In this document: positions 1 to 8,146 of the stretch, piece by piece
Numbering within the stretch: position 1 is the stretch's first letter
Layout of the letters: each line of letters opens with the position of its first letter
Assembly (NCBI GenBank): GCA_937889855.1
Contig: CALBYK010000248.1
Span: forward strand, 1-64,000
Reading direction: 5' to 3'
Source: an uncultured Prevotella sp.
GTDB taxonomy: Bacteria; Bacteroidota; Bacteroidia; Bacteroidales; Bacteroidaceae
Length of the DNA: 64,000 bases
Notes under the pieces: generated by a model
Database searches by the model: none
Told to the model about the DNA's origin: nothing
Seen by the model: only the letters and a program-made list of their open reading frames with translations
Translations under genes and position numbers: made by a program

Positions 1-700
1 CTGCGAGCCATTCCGGGTGCCATTGCACGCCGAGTATGGGCTTGTGTTCACTGCTCTCCACGGCCTCTATGGTGCTGTCGGGTGCCATTGCCGCCACGCG
101 CAGCCGCCCGCCCGGCTCGTCTACCGCCTGGTGGTGGAACGAGTTGACAAACAGCGCCTCGCGTTTGTATATGTCGTGCAGGATGGTGCCGTCGAAGATG
201 TGCACGCTGTGCGTTGGTTCCTCGCGGTCGGCATCCTGCGAGTGCTTGAGCCTGATGTCGGACGCGGGCAAGTCCTGCACCACGTGTCCGTCGAGGGCTA
301 CGGCGAGTGTCTGTATGCCCCGGCATATGCCGAGCATCGGTATCTGCCGGTGGTAGGCGTAGCGTGCCGCGAGCAGCTCGGGCAGGTCGCGCTCGCGGTT
401 GATGTGGCGCAGTCCGGGTTGCGGCTCGTCGCCGTTCCACAGCGGGTTGATGTCGGCTCCTCCGGTGAGCAGCAGCGCGTCGATGGAGTCGAGTGTGGAG
501 AGAATGACGTCGGTGTCGTTGACTGGCGGTATGAGCAGCGGCGTGCCGCCGGCAGCCACGATTTGCCGGTAGTAGACGGAGCGCAGCGTAGCGTCGATGC
601 CCTCGTAGTTGGCAGTTATGCCTATTACGGGGCGCTTGGTGACGTGTGGCTCGGTGTTGTCAATCTGCCCGTAGTGGTCGTATAGGATGTATGATTCCAT
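1..700 (-). CDS. Class I glutamine amidotransferase (PuuD-like peptidase C26), 3' part outside window
   Basis: The reading frame opens at the ATG complementary to 698-700 and runs without a stop to base 1, giving 233 residues of an incomplete protein. It carries the class I amidotransferase signatures: an LTGGADINP loop near residue 78, a nucleophile elbow GICRGIQ with Cys126, and a VQWHPE motif giving His228 and Glu230. This matches the family that hydrolyses gamma-glutamyl-gamma-aminobutyrate and similar isopeptide bonds. No signal peptide is visible, so it is probably cytoplasmic. It starts 13 bases after the stop of the Lrp-type regulator and is probably cotranscribed with it. The catalytic domain is nearly complete at the window edge; whether another domain follows cannot be seen. 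The exact substrate is not predictable. Confidence 0.85.
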   Translation of the reverse strand, partial: MESYILYDHYGQIDNTEPHVTKRPVIGITANYEGIDATLRSVYYRQIVAAGGTPLLIPPVNDTDVILSTLDSIDALLLTGGADINPLWNGDEPQPGLRHINRERDLPELLAARYAYHRQIPMLGICRGIQTLAVALDGHVVQDLPASDIRLKHSQDADREEPTHSVHIFDGTILHDIYKREALFVNSFHHQAVDEPGGRLRVAAMAPDSTIEAVESSEHKPILGVQWHPEWLA

Positions 701-713
701 TTGTTATGGAAGA

Positions 714-1187
714 TTAGTCCTCGGTGTCCTCGAGATGCACGGGTATCTCGCGCTTGATGCTCTGGTCGAGCGAGATGAGTGTCTCGGTGGAGACCACGCC
801 CGGAATCATCTGCATCTTGTTGTTGAGCAGGTCCATGAGCTGCTCGTTGTCGCGTGCGTACACCTTGAGGAGCATGGTGTAGGGGCCTGTCGTGAAGTGG
901 CACTCCACAATCTCCGGAATCTCCACGAGCTTCTCCACGACGTCCTTGTACATGTTGCCGCGCTCGAGGTTCATGCCCACGTATGTGCATGTGCTGTAGC
1001 CTATGCTCTTGGGGTTGACGTCGAAGCCGCTTCCGGTGATGACGCCGCCGGCTATGAGGTGCTGCACGCGCTGGTGGATGGCTGCACGTGACACGCCGCA
1101 CTCTGCGGCTACATCTTTAAATGGTATACGCGCGTTCTTTGAAAGAATGCTGAGGATTTTTTTGTCAAGATTGTCTATTTTATCCAT
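714..1187 (-). CDS. Lrp/AsnC family transcriptional regulator
   Basis: A 157-residue protein of the usual size for the family. Residues 1-60 form the AsnC-type winged helix-turn-helix (LDKKILSILSKNARIPFKD, then CGVSRAAIHQRVQHL), and residues 65-145 look like the RAM ligand-binding and oligomerisation domain. Such proteins form octamers or dimers and respond to amino acids. It lies directly upstream of the glutamine amidotransferase gene on the same strand, so control of nitrogen or amino-acid use is plausible but inferred. A promoter with good spacing lies at 1240-1271. Confidence 0.92.
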   Translation of the reverse strand: MDKIDNLDKKILSILSKNARIPFKDVAAECGVSRAAIHQRVQHLIAGGVITGSGFDVNPKSIGYSTCTYVGMNLERGNMYKDVVEKLVEIPEIVECHFTTGPYTMLLKVYARDNEQLMDLLNNKMQMIPGVVSTETLISLDQSIKREIPVHLEDTED

Positions 1188-1239
1188 TCTTATTGTTGAT
1201 TTTTCTTATTTGTTTAACGATTAGATTACATTATGTCAG

Positions 1240-1271
1240 CAAAATTAGATAATATATTTGATACAAGCAAC
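1240..1271 (-). promoter_or_regulatory. Promoter of the Lrp-type regulator
   Basis: On the minus strand a GTTG (complement of 1268-1271) is followed after 20 bases by TAATTTTG (complement of 1240-1247), close to the Bacteroidota consensus TTTG-N19-TAnnTTTG. The start codon lies about 50 bases downstream. Confidence 0.6.
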
Positions 1272-1367
1272 ATTTTGCCTGAAGTTTTTTGATTTTTTTT
1301 GACAAAATGGAATGTATTGATATCTGTTAAGTAGCCAATATGGTTTATCTAACGCAAACGCCTGTCT

Positions 1368-1395
1368 GTAGGAGGGTATGGCATCCTGCCATACC
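1368..1395 (+). repeat. GTAGGAGG-type hairpin, copy a
   Basis: Starts with GTAGGAGGG and contains a perfect 9-bp stem GGTATGGCA/TGCCATACC (1375-1383 and 1387-1395) around the loop TCC. It resembles the hairpins at 5713-5740, 20902-21000, 23144-23175 and 60793-60883, so it belongs to a dispersed REP-like family. Confidence 0.65.
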
Positions 1396-1409
1396 TTCAT
1401 ATAATGTCC

Positions 1410-1494
1410 GTTACCAAAGCCTGGTATCTGTGCTACCGAAGCCTGGTAGCGTTGTTACCAGGCTTCGGTAGCACAGATACCAGGCTTTGGTAAC
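1410..1494. repeat. 22-bp-period TACC/GGTA array, copy 1 (perfect inverted repeat)
   Basis: Four 15-bp units occupy 1412-1426, 1434-1448, 1456-1470 and 1478-1492, separated by three spacers of exactly 7 bases (tctgtgc, gcgttgt, gcacaga). Each unit begins TACC and ends GGTA. Unit 1 is the reverse complement of unit 4 and unit 2 of unit 3. The whole is therefore a perfect inverted repeat with 39-base arms (1410-1448 and 1456-1494) and a 7-base centre. The same architecture recurs at 24975-25055 and 48498-48578. Confidence 0.9.
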
Positions 1495-1567
1495 GACATG
1501 CATGTTGTTTATAACCTTATTTAACCAATATTTATTTGGATGGAAATGCAGGTTCCACGGATGGGCT

Positions 1568-1575
1568 TATCTTTG
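1568..1575 (+). promoter_or_regulatory. Promoter -7 element of the M15 peptidase gene
   Basis: TATCTTTG followed by C fits the TAnnTTTG consensus. No convincing -33 element was found at standard spacing. The implied leader is about 75-80 bases. Confidence 0.45.
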
Positions 1576-1659
1576 CACTCAGAAACTAACCAGGCACAAA
1601 AACCGAAAATATATATAGTTACTTGATTTCTTAACGTTAATAATTGAAAACTCTAAAAC

Positions 1660-2208
1660 ATGATGAAAGACACAAAAAAGGTTGCCGCTCCGGCGGCAAC
1701 CGCTTTAAACACAAACAGTATGGACAAGACTACAACCAAAGTGAAGTGTGGCGCGGTGACCGTATACGACACCCTGCCCGACATGCAGCTCACCGAACAT
1801 TTCGCGCTGCGTGAGTTTGTCATCTCTGCCACTGCCGTGCGCCGTGGCATCGACAATGTGCCGCCTGCCGACGCCGTGGAGCGCCTGAGGGCTCTGTGCA
1901 CGGAGGTGCTTGAGCCTCTGCGCCGCCGTTTCGGCGTGATACGCGTCACGAGCGGCTACCGTGCCCCGGCCGTCAACAGGCTTGTAGGCGGCGCCTCCAC
2001 CTCGCAGCACATGCGTGGCGAGGCTGCCGACATAAACGTGGGCAGCATGGAGACAGGGCGCAAGATGTACGACTTTGCGCGCGCTCACCTCGACTTCGAC
2101 CAGCTCATCCTTGAGCGCAACGAGAAGACCGCGTCGCGGTGGCTGCACGTGAGCTACCGTGCCGACGGCAAGAACAGGCACCAGGCGTTTGAACTTGTAA
2201 AGAGGTGA
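1660..2208 (+). CDS. M15-type D-Ala-D-Ala peptidase domain protein
   Basis: A 182-residue protein with the peptidase M15A (VanY/endolysin-like) zinc site: SGYR near residue 98, SQHMRGEAADI giving His117 and Asp124, and WLHVSY giving His163. The family cleaves peptidoglycan cross-links or terminal D-Ala. No signal peptide is evident, so its route to the wall is unknown; such domains also occur in phage endolysins and their domesticated descendants. Translation may start at ATG 1660 or at the in-frame ATG 1720 (residue 21); the first 20 residues are Ala/Thr-rich and unconserved in appearance, so the second is possible. The gene ends 3 bases from the convergent nucleoside kinase gene. No phage genes surround it. 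Confidence 0.85.
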   Translation: MMKDTKKVAAPAATALNTNSMDKTTTKVKCGAVTVYDTLPDMQLTEHFALREFVISATAVRRGIDNVPPADAVERLRALCTEVLEPLRRRFGVIRVTSGYRAPAVNRLVGGASTSQHMRGEAADINVGSMETGRKMYDFARAHLDFDQLILERNEKTASRWLHVSYRADGKNRHQAFELVKR

Positions 2209-2211
2209 GCC

Positions 2212-3873
2212 TTAGTAGGTGAACGAGCTGCCGCCTATGAACTCTCTCAGGAGCGATGTCGGCGGCAGCACGGAGTGGTCGATGGCGGTGAAGTAGCTCA
2301 GGAACTTGCGCAGGCGGTAGGCCTCGGCATGCTCCTCGCAGTTCTCGGGCACCCGCTCGAGCAGCGGCACGGCCTGTGTCTTGATGGCTGCCAGCTCGTA
2401 TATCATGGCTGTGTTGAACATGGTGTCGGCGTTCTCCTGGTAGGGGAATATCCACTTGTTCTCGCCAGCCCTTACCGACGCCCAGCGTCCTATGGTGTCG
2501 CGTGCGGTGCATCCGCGCTGCTTGTCGTCGCGGATGATGCGGCGCAGCAGCCGGTTGTCGGTCGTGGGGATGTAGTTGTGGTCGTCGAGGAGAATGGTGG
2601 TGAGCGCCGAGGCGTATACGCGGAACTTCATGGCGTCGGGAATCTGCGACGTGAGCTCGGGGTTGAGGGCGTGTATGCCCTCGATGACGAGCACGTCGCC
2701 TGGGCGCATGCGCATCTTCACGCCGCTAAGCTCGCTCTTTCCCTTGATGAAGTTGTATTTTGGCAGCTCCACCTCTTCGCCCTTGAAGAGCTGTGTGAGC
2801 TGGCGGTTGAGCAGCTCGAGGTTGAGGGCGTGAATCGACTCGAAGTCGTAGTTGCCCTTCTCGTCGCGCGGCGTGAGCTCGCGGTCTACGAAGTAGTCGT
2901 CGAGCGAGATGGGCACCGGGCGTATGCCGTTGCACACGAGCTGTATGGAGAGGCGCTTGCACGTTGTGGTCTTGCCCGACGACGAGGGACCGGCGATGAG
3001 CACCATCTTCACCTCATTGCGTGAGGCTATCTGCTCGGCGATGCCGGCTATCTTCTTTTCCTGCAGCGCCTCCGCCACGTTTATTATCTCCGTGGTGTGT
3101 CCCTGGCGCACAGCCTCGTTGAACACGCCCACGGTCGACATGCCCAGGAGGTTCTGCCAGCGGTGGTGTTCCTGGAAGATGTCGAACATCTTGTCCTGCC
3201 GTATCAGCGCCCCGAGCTGTGTGGGGTCTTGTATGGAGGGTATGCGGAGGAGCAGTCCGTCGTAGTATTTCTCCAGCCCGAAGAGCGTGAGCTGTCCGGT
3301 GTTGGTGAGCATCGTGCCGTAGAAGTAGTCGACAAATCCGTTGATGTCATAATATAATGTATAGAGGCGGCCGGTGGTGCGGAGCAGGAGCGCCTTGTCG
3401 TGGTAGCCCATCTCCTCGAACTTGGCTATGGCTTCCTCCGTGGGCACCTCGTGGCGGCGTATTGGAATCTGCCGGCTGATGATGTCCTGCATCTCGCGGC
3501 GTATGGCGCCGGCGTCCTCCTCGGTGACGGGCCGCCCGATGTGGAGGTCGCAGTAGAACCCGTTCGACACGGGGATGTCTATCACCACGCGGCTCCTCGG
3601 GTAGAGCTTGTGCACCGCCTTGCACAGCACGAAGAAGAGCGTGCGCGTGTAGGCGCGCGAGCCAGAAGATGAGGTGACGTCGATGTATTCTATGTCCTTG
3701 GAGTTGTACACGCGGTAGTGCATGCCCTCCACCTTGTTGTTGACCTTTGCGCACACGGGTGGGAAAGGCATATTGAAGTTTAGCTGGTTAAAAATTTCAG
3801 AAAGTGTACTTCCTGTTTCTACTTTTAAACTTTTTTTATTATTTTTGCAACGGATTTGTATCAACTGTTTCAT
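2212..3873 (-). CDS. TGS-domain nucleoside (uridine-type) kinase
   Basis: A 553-residue protein made of a TGS-like domain (residues 1-70), a segment resembling the second additional domain of threonyl-tRNA synthetase (about 70-230) and a C-terminal P-loop kinase of the uridine kinase/phosphoribulokinase class. The Walker A motif GPSSSGKTTT lies at 295-304, with LDDYFVDR and VIEGIHALNP further on. This architecture is typical of Bacteroidota and Firmicutes and is annotated as nucleoside kinase, probably phosphorylating uridine or cytidine; the real substrate is not proven. It is monocistronic by layout, with a promoter at 3912-3944. Confidence 0.85.
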   Translation of the reverse strand: MKQLIQIRCKNNKKSLKVETGSTLSEIFNQLNFNMPFPPVCAKVNNKVEGMHYRVYNSKDIEYIDVTSSSGSRAYTRTLFFVLCKAVHKLYPRSRVVIDIPVSNGFYCDLHIGRPVTEEDAGAIRREMQDIISRQIPIRRHEVPTEEAIAKFEEMGYHDKALLLRTTGRLYTLYYDINGFVDYFYGTMLTNTGQLTLFGLEKYYDGLLLRIPSIQDPTQLGALIRQDKMFDIFQEHHRWQNLLGMSTVGVFNEAVRQGHTTEIINVAEALQEKKIAGIAEQIASRNEVKMVLIAGPSSSGKTTTCKRLSIQLVCNGIRPVPISLDDYFVDRELTPRDEKGNYDFESIHALNLELLNRQLTQLFKGEEVELPKYNFIKGKSELSGVKMRMRPGDVLVIEGIHALNPELTSQIPDAMKFRVYASALTTILLDDHNYIPTTDNRLLRRIIRDDKQRGCTARDTIGRWASVRAGENKWIFPYQENADTMFNTAMIYELAAIKTQAVPLLERVPENCEEHAEAYRLRKFLSYFTAIDHSVLPPTSLLREFIGGSSFTY

Positions 3874-3911
3874 TTCGGTTACGTGTTTAAATGTTTATAC
3901 TTCTGTTGGAG

Positions 3912-3944
3912 CAAAGATACACAGTTTTCGACACAAAGTGCAAT
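3912..3944 (-). promoter_or_regulatory. Promoter of the nucleoside kinase gene
   Basis: On the minus strand ATTG (complement of 3941-3944) precedes TATCTTTG (complement of 3912-3919) by 21 bases. The start codon is about 38 bases downstream of the -7 element. Confidence 0.55.
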
Positions 3945-3968
3945 ACCGCCACATAAATTATATTAAAT

Positions 3969-5663
3969 ATGTCGATTTGGATTATTTTTAAGATCATCGG
4001 ATCATTGGCCCTCCTCATTTATGGAATGAAGGTGATGAGCGAGGCGCTCCAGAAGATGGCCGGCTCACAGCTCCGCCACATCCTTGGGGCAATGACTACC
4101 AACCGTTTCACCGGTCTGCTGACCGGCATGTTCGTAACATCCTCGGTGCAGTCGTCAACTGCAACGACGGTGATGACCGTATCGTTCGTCAACGCCGGTC
4201 TGCTAACCCTCGCCCAAGCCATCTCCGTCATCATGGGAGCCAACATCGGCACCACGTTCACGGCATGGATAATGACCCTCGGCTTCTCGTTCAACATGGC
4301 CGACCTCGTGTATCCGGCTTTCTTCATCGCCCTGCTGCTCATCTACAGCAAGAAGCGCCGCTATATAGGCGACTTCCTCTTTGGCGTCGCATTCATGTTT
4401 TTTGCCATTTCCACCTTAGGAGCCACGGGCAAGGAAATGGACCTAAGCCATAACCAGGCGGTTATCGACTTTTTCTCGTCTTTCGACAAGGACAGCTACA
4501 TCACCATATTCTCTTTCCTCGGCATCGGCACGGTGCTCACCTTCTGCATGCAGTCGTCGGCAGCGCTCATGGCAATAACCATGGTGCTCTGCTCGAGCGG
4601 AGTGCTGCCAATATACATGGGTATAGCCCTCGTGCTGGGCGAGAACATCGGCACGACCATCACCTCCAACATCGCTGCCATGGGAGCCAACACCCAGGCA
4701 CGACGCGCCGCCTTCGCCCACCTCACGTTCAACGTGTTCGGCGTGATATGGGTGCTGTGCTTCTTCTATCCCTTCATCGACATGGTGTGCGGCTTCGTGG
4801 GCGTCGACCCCCATGCCGACCACATCGACGTGGCGCGCCTCTCAGTGGTGCTCGCCGCCTTCCACACTACCTTCAACGTGTGCAACACGGCCGTGCTCAT
4901 ATGGCTCATACCGCAGATGGAGCGCTTCGTGTGCTACGCCATCAAGCCGTCGGCAAAGAAGGACGAGGACGACTTCCGCCTGCGCTACATCGGCGGCACT
5001 TCCATCATGAAGACGCCGGAGCTTTCCGTGCTCGAGGCGCAGAAGGAGATACAGTCGTTCGCGGAGCGCATACAGCGCATGTTCAGCATGGTGCGCGAGC
5101 TGCTCGGAACGAAGGACGACTCGGCGTTCACCAAACTATTCACACGCATAGAGAAGTATGAGAGCATATCCGACAACATGGAGATAGAGATTGCCAACTA
5201 TCTCGACAACGTGAGCGACGCCCACCTCTCCGACGACACCAAGGCGAAGATACGCGCCATGCTGCGCGAGATATCGGAGATAGAGTCCATCGGCGACTCG
5301 TGCTACAACATCGCGCGCACCATCAGCCGCAAGCTCAAGGGCAAGGAGGACTTCACCGAGCAGCAGTACGAGCACCTGCACCAGATGTTTGAGCTCACCG
5401 ACGACTCGCTCACGCAGATGAACGTGATGCTCACCGGACGCAGGGACAACCTTGACGTCAACCGCTCGTTCAACGTGGAGAACGAGATAAACAACTACCG
5501 CAACCAGCTGCGCTCGCAGAACATCAACGACGTCAACGACCACAAGTACACATACGCCATCGGCACAATGTACATGGACATCGTCTCGGAGTGTGAGAAG
5601 CTTGGCGACTATGTTGTCAACGTAGTTGAGGCACGCATGGGAACACGGCAGCGCGAGGCGTAG
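3969..5663 (+). CDS. Na+/phosphate cotransporter with C-terminal PhoU-like domain
   Basis: A 564-residue protein of the NptA/YjbB type. The N-terminal 340 residues carry the two inverted NaPi repeats with the diagnostic QSS motifs at about 61-63 (SSVQSSTATT) and 195-197 (MQSSAAL), each in a hydrophobic region; about eight to ten membrane segments are expected. Residues 350-550 are soluble, helical and PhoU-like. The protein should import or export phosphate with sodium at the inner membrane. It stands alone between a divergent kinase gene and the envelope cluster. A strong hairpin follows at 5714-5740. Confidence 0.93.
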   Translation: MSIWIIFKIIGSLALLIYGMKVMSEALQKMAGSQLRHILGAMTTNRFTGLLTGMFVTSSVQSSTATTVMTVSFVNAGLLTLAQAISVIMGANIGTTFTAWIMTLGFSFNMADLVYPAFFIALLLIYSKKRRYIGDFLFGVAFMFFAISTLGATGKEMDLSHNQAVIDFFSSFDKDSYITIFSFLGIGTVLTFCMQSSAALMAITMVLCSSGVLPIYMGIALVLGENIGTTITSNIAAMGANTQARRAAFAHLTFNVFGVIWVLCFFYPFIDMVCGFVGVDPHADHIDVARLSVVLAAFHTTFNVCNTAVLIWLIPQMERFVCYAIKPSAKKDEDDFRLRYIGGTSIMKTPELSVLEAQKEIQSFAERIQRMFSMVRELLGTKDDSAFTKLFTRIEKYESISDNMEIEIANYLDNVSDAHLSDDTKAKIRAMLREISEIESIGDSCYNIARTISRKLKGKEDFTEQQYEHLHQMFELTDDSLTQMNVMLTGRRDNLDVNRSFNVENEINNYRNQLRSQNINDVNDHKYTYAIGTMYMDIVSECEKLGDYVVNVVEARMGTRQREA

Positions 5664-5712
5664 CCGTCTCTGCTGCCAATACTCTGAAACCATGCTTCGC
5701 ATACGCTCATCG

Positions 5713-5740
5713 TAGGAGGGTAGGGCATCCCTACCCTCCT
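5713..5740 (+). repeat. GTAGGAGG-type hairpin, copy b, downstream of the Na/Pi transporter gene
   Basis: Perfect 12-bp stem AGGAGGGTAGGG/CCCTACCCTCCT (5714-5725 and 5729-5740) with loop CAT, 50 bases past the stop codon. It is followed by GTTGTCTTTC, a weak T-tract, so it may also serve as a terminator. The sequence belongs to the same family as copy a at 1368. Confidence 0.65.
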
Positions 5741-5874
5741 GTTGTCTTTCGGCATTTTCGTGTTTCACTCTTCAGTGTGGAGTAGCTATCGTTTAAATGT
5801 TAAATATAAATCGCATATTTCATCATTTTAGATATATTTAACGCGACATTGTAACATTGATACCTGTTTATGTA

Positions 5875-5882
5875 TAATTTTG
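5875..5882 (+). promoter_or_regulatory. Promoter -7 element of the envelope cluster
   Basis: TAATTTTG followed by C matches TAnnTTTG, 20 bases ahead of the thioredoxin start. ATTG about 23 bases further upstream is a possible -33 element with long spacing. Confidence 0.5.
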
Positions 5883-5901
5883 CAATCAAATTCCATTAGG
5901 T

Positions 5902-6390
5902 ATGAAAAAATTATTACTTACAACATTGCTCATGCTCGGCATTGTAGCCACTGCAAGCGCCCAGCTTCCTAAAGTGACTCTCAAGAGCATCGACGGAAAG
6001 ACCGTCAGCACAGACACGCTCTCTAACAACGGCAAGCCGTTCATTATCGATTTCTTCGCCACATGGTGCAAGCCGTGCAACCGCGAGCTGACAGCCATCA
6101 GCGAGGTGTATGAGGACTGGCAGGCGGAGACAGGCGTGAAGATCTATGCCGTGTCCATCGACCAGGCACAGAACATCAACAAGGTGAAGCCCCTCGTAGA
6201 CAACCACGGATGGACCTACGACGTGCTGCTCGACCCCAACAGCGACTTCAAGCGCGCTCTCGGCGTGCAGACCATACCTTATGTCATCGTTTGCGACGGC
6301 AAGGGCAACATCGTCGCCAAGCACAACGGCTACACCGAGGGCGCCGAGGAGGAACTCATCGAGAAGGTGAGAGAGCTCGTGAAGAAATAA
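5902..6390 (+). CDS. Secreted TlpA/ResA-like thioredoxin
   Basis: A 162-residue protein with a clear signal peptide (MKKLLLTTLLMLGIVATASA, cleavage before Gln21) and a thioredoxin fold with the active site FFATWCKPC (Cys56 and Cys59), a cis-proline loop around QTIPYVIV and a TlpA-like N-terminal strand. It should act as a periplasmic thiol-disulfide reductant. It opens a cluster of five same-strand genes (5902-11652), two of which encode further CxxC proteins, so redox handling of exported or outer-membrane proteins is a reasonable inference. The next gene follows after 43 bases. Confidence 0.9.
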   Translation: MKKLLLTTLLMLGIVATASAQLPKVTLKSIDGKTVSTDTLSNNGKPFIIDFFATWCKPCNRELTAISEVYEDWQAETGVKIYAVSIDQAQNINKVKPLVDNHGWTYDVLLDPNSDFKRALGVQTIPYVIVCDGKGNIVAKHNGYTEGAEEELIEKVRELVKK

Positions 6391-6433
6391 CAAGAAGGTA
6401 AAAAGAACAGAAAAAGTATAAAAAGCTTAAAGC

Positions 6434-8131
6434 ATGAACAGAACCCTCGCGCTCATGCTCGCTGCCATGATGGCAAGCGCGGCAAGCGCACAGAAGGTGA
6501 AAATCACTGACGGATATGACGTGACGCTCACCGGAAGCATCCAGAGCGACATCCTCGTTCCGCAGGAGGACAACAACATCGGTACGGGCACCTATGACGA
6601 CAAGGTGCTCACCAACACTTATGTCGAACTGCACGCACTATCCAAGTATGTCGACGCCGGAGCACGCCTCGAGTATCTCGACCACCCGCTCCCAGGCTTC
6701 GAGAAGGACTTCAAGGGATGGGGCGTGCCGTTCTATTATATTAAAGGTAAGGCAAAGAACGCTGAGCTGACGCTCGGCAACTACTACGAGCAGTTTGGCT
6801 CGGGCTTCATTCTGCGCACCTACGAGGAGCGCTCGCTCGGCATCGACAACTCGCTGCTCGGCGGACGCCTCGTCTACCGCCCGTTCAAGGGCGTGCAGGT
6901 GAAGGCTCTCGCCGGAACACAGCGCCGCTACTGGGAGCACAACTCGCTCATCACGGGTGCCGACCTCGAGCTGGGACTTGACGAGTGGTTCCCCAAGATG
7001 CAGCAGAAGGGCACTTACCTCACGCTCGGAGCCTCATGGGTGAACAAGCACGAGCACGAGAAGACCGACATCTTTGCCGACCCTACGCACAAGCTGCGCC
7101 TGCCGGAGAATACCAACGCCTTCGACGTGCGCGCAAATATGCAGAAGGGCAACTTCAACATTCTTGCCGAGTATGCCCACAAGACACAGGATCCTACGTT
7201 CGACAAGAACTTCCCCTACAACTATCGCCCGGGCTACGTGGCTATGCTCTCCACATCCTACTCTAAGAGCGGCATGAGCGTCCTGCTCCAGGCCAAGCGC
7301 TCCGACAACATGTCGTTCCGCTCACGACGCACGGAGAACGGAACGGCTGCCTACATCAACCACCTGCCGGCGTTCGCCATGCAGCAGACTTATGCCCTGG
7401 CTGCGCTCTATCCTTACGCTACACAGCCCAACGGCGAGTGGGCATACCAGGCTGAGCTTGGCTATAAGTTCAAGCGCCACACCGCGCTTGGCGGCAAGTA
7501 TGGCACCAGCGTGAAGCTCAACTTCTCGCACATCCACTCCATCGACAAGAACGTGCACGATGGCGGCGGAGCGGGAACCGACGGCTACGGCTCGGCTTTC
7601 TGGAAGTGGGGCGACCAGACCTACTATCAGGACATCAACGTGCAGCTTGAGAAGAAACTCTCGCAGAGCTTCAAGCTCAACCTCATGTACATGAACCAGC
7701 GCTACAACAAGTCGGCTGTAGAGGGAGAGGGAGGAATGATACACTCCGACATATACATCGCCGAGGGCAAGTATCGCTTCAACCGCACACTCACGCTGCG
7801 CGGCGAGGCTCAGTACCTGCACACAAAGCAGGACCAGGGCGACTGGTGGTTCGGACTGCTCGAGCTCTCCGTGCTGCCACACTTCATGTTCACCGTCAGC
7901 GACCAGTATAACGGCAACGAGCATTACTATACGTCCAACGGCAGCGTCGACGACTCTCGCGGAACGCACAAGGAGCACTACATCAACGGCTCGGTGACGT
8001 TCACCAGTGGCGCGCACCGTCTGCAGGTGGGCTACGGCAAGACACGCGCAGGCTACAACTGCTCGGGCGGCGTATGCCGGTATGTGCCGGCAAGCAAGGG
8101 CGTGACAGTGTCGTACAACTATAACTTCTAA
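6434..8131 (+). CDS. Outer-membrane beta-barrel protein, DUF6029-like
   Basis: A 565-residue protein with a signal peptide (cleavage after residue 19, ASA before QKVKITDG) and a body dominated by alternating aromatic and polar strands ending in Tyr-Asn-Tyr-Asn-Phe, the terminal-Phe pattern of outer-membrane barrels. Size and context fit the DUF6029 family of Bacteroidales, whose function is not known. It lies between a periplasmic thioredoxin and an Omp28-like lipoprotein, the latter only 15 bases downstream, suggesting one transcription unit. The family assignment is from memory of its architecture and should be checked by profile search. Confidence 0.8.
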   Translation: MNRTLALMLAAMMASAASAQKVKITDGYDVTLTGSIQSDILVPQEDNNIGTGTYDDKVLTNTYVELHALSKYVDAGARLEYLDHPLPGFEKDFKGWGVPFYYIKGKAKNAELTLGNYYEQFGSGFILRTYEERSLGIDNSLLGGRLVYRPFKGVQVKALAGTQRRYWEHNSLITGADLELGLDEWFPKMQQKGTYLTLGASWVNKHEHEKTDIFADPTHKLRLPENTNAFDVRANMQKGNFNILAEYAHKTQDPTFDKNFPYNYRPGYVAMLSTSYSKSGMSVLLQAKRSDNMSFRSRRTENGTAAYINHLPAFAMQQTYALAALYPYATQPNGEWAYQAELGYKFKRHTALGGKYGTSVKLNFSHIHSIDKNVHDGGGAGTDGYGSAFWKWGDQTYYQDINVQLEKKLSQSFKLNLMYMNQRYNKSAVEGEGGMIHSDIYIAEGKYRFNRTLTLRGEAQYLHTKQDQGDWWFGLLELSVLPHFMFTVSDQYNGNEHYYTSNGSVDDSRGTHKEHYINGSVTFTSGAHRLQVGYGKTRAGYNCSGGVCRYVPASKGVTVSYNYNF

Positions 8132-8146
8132 TTTGACCATACTCAA

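Larger units (their letters stand above)
1188..1659. other. Divergent intergenic region with promoters and repeats
   Basis: This 472-base gap between the Lrp-type regulator and the M15 peptidase gene holds no credible gene. It contains the promoter of the regulator (1240-1271), a GTAGGAGG-type hairpin (1368-1395), a four-unit 22-bp-period array forming a perfect 39-bp inverted repeat (1410-1494) and a promoter -7 element (1568-1575). The rest is AT-rich and shows nothing else recognisable. Confidence 0.7.

Noticed and set aside
17..685. Plus-strand frame of 222 codons at the window start
   Set aside because: It lies antisense to the glutamine amidotransferase frame, which has clear catalytic motifs; the plus-strand text shows none.
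1412..1492. CRISPR array
   Set aside because: Repeats of 15 bp with 7-base spacers are far below CRISPR dimensions, the units are inverted relative to each other, and no cas genes are present.
1410..1494. Integron attC site
   Set aside because: The ends TAAC/GTTA look tempting, but the required RYYYAAC and GTTRRRY boxes and the asymmetric bulge of an attC hairpin are absent, and there is no integrase.
1660..2208. Prophage endolysin marking a prophage
   Set aside because: The M15 domain occurs in endolysins, but no holin, structural, integrase or other phage genes are nearby.
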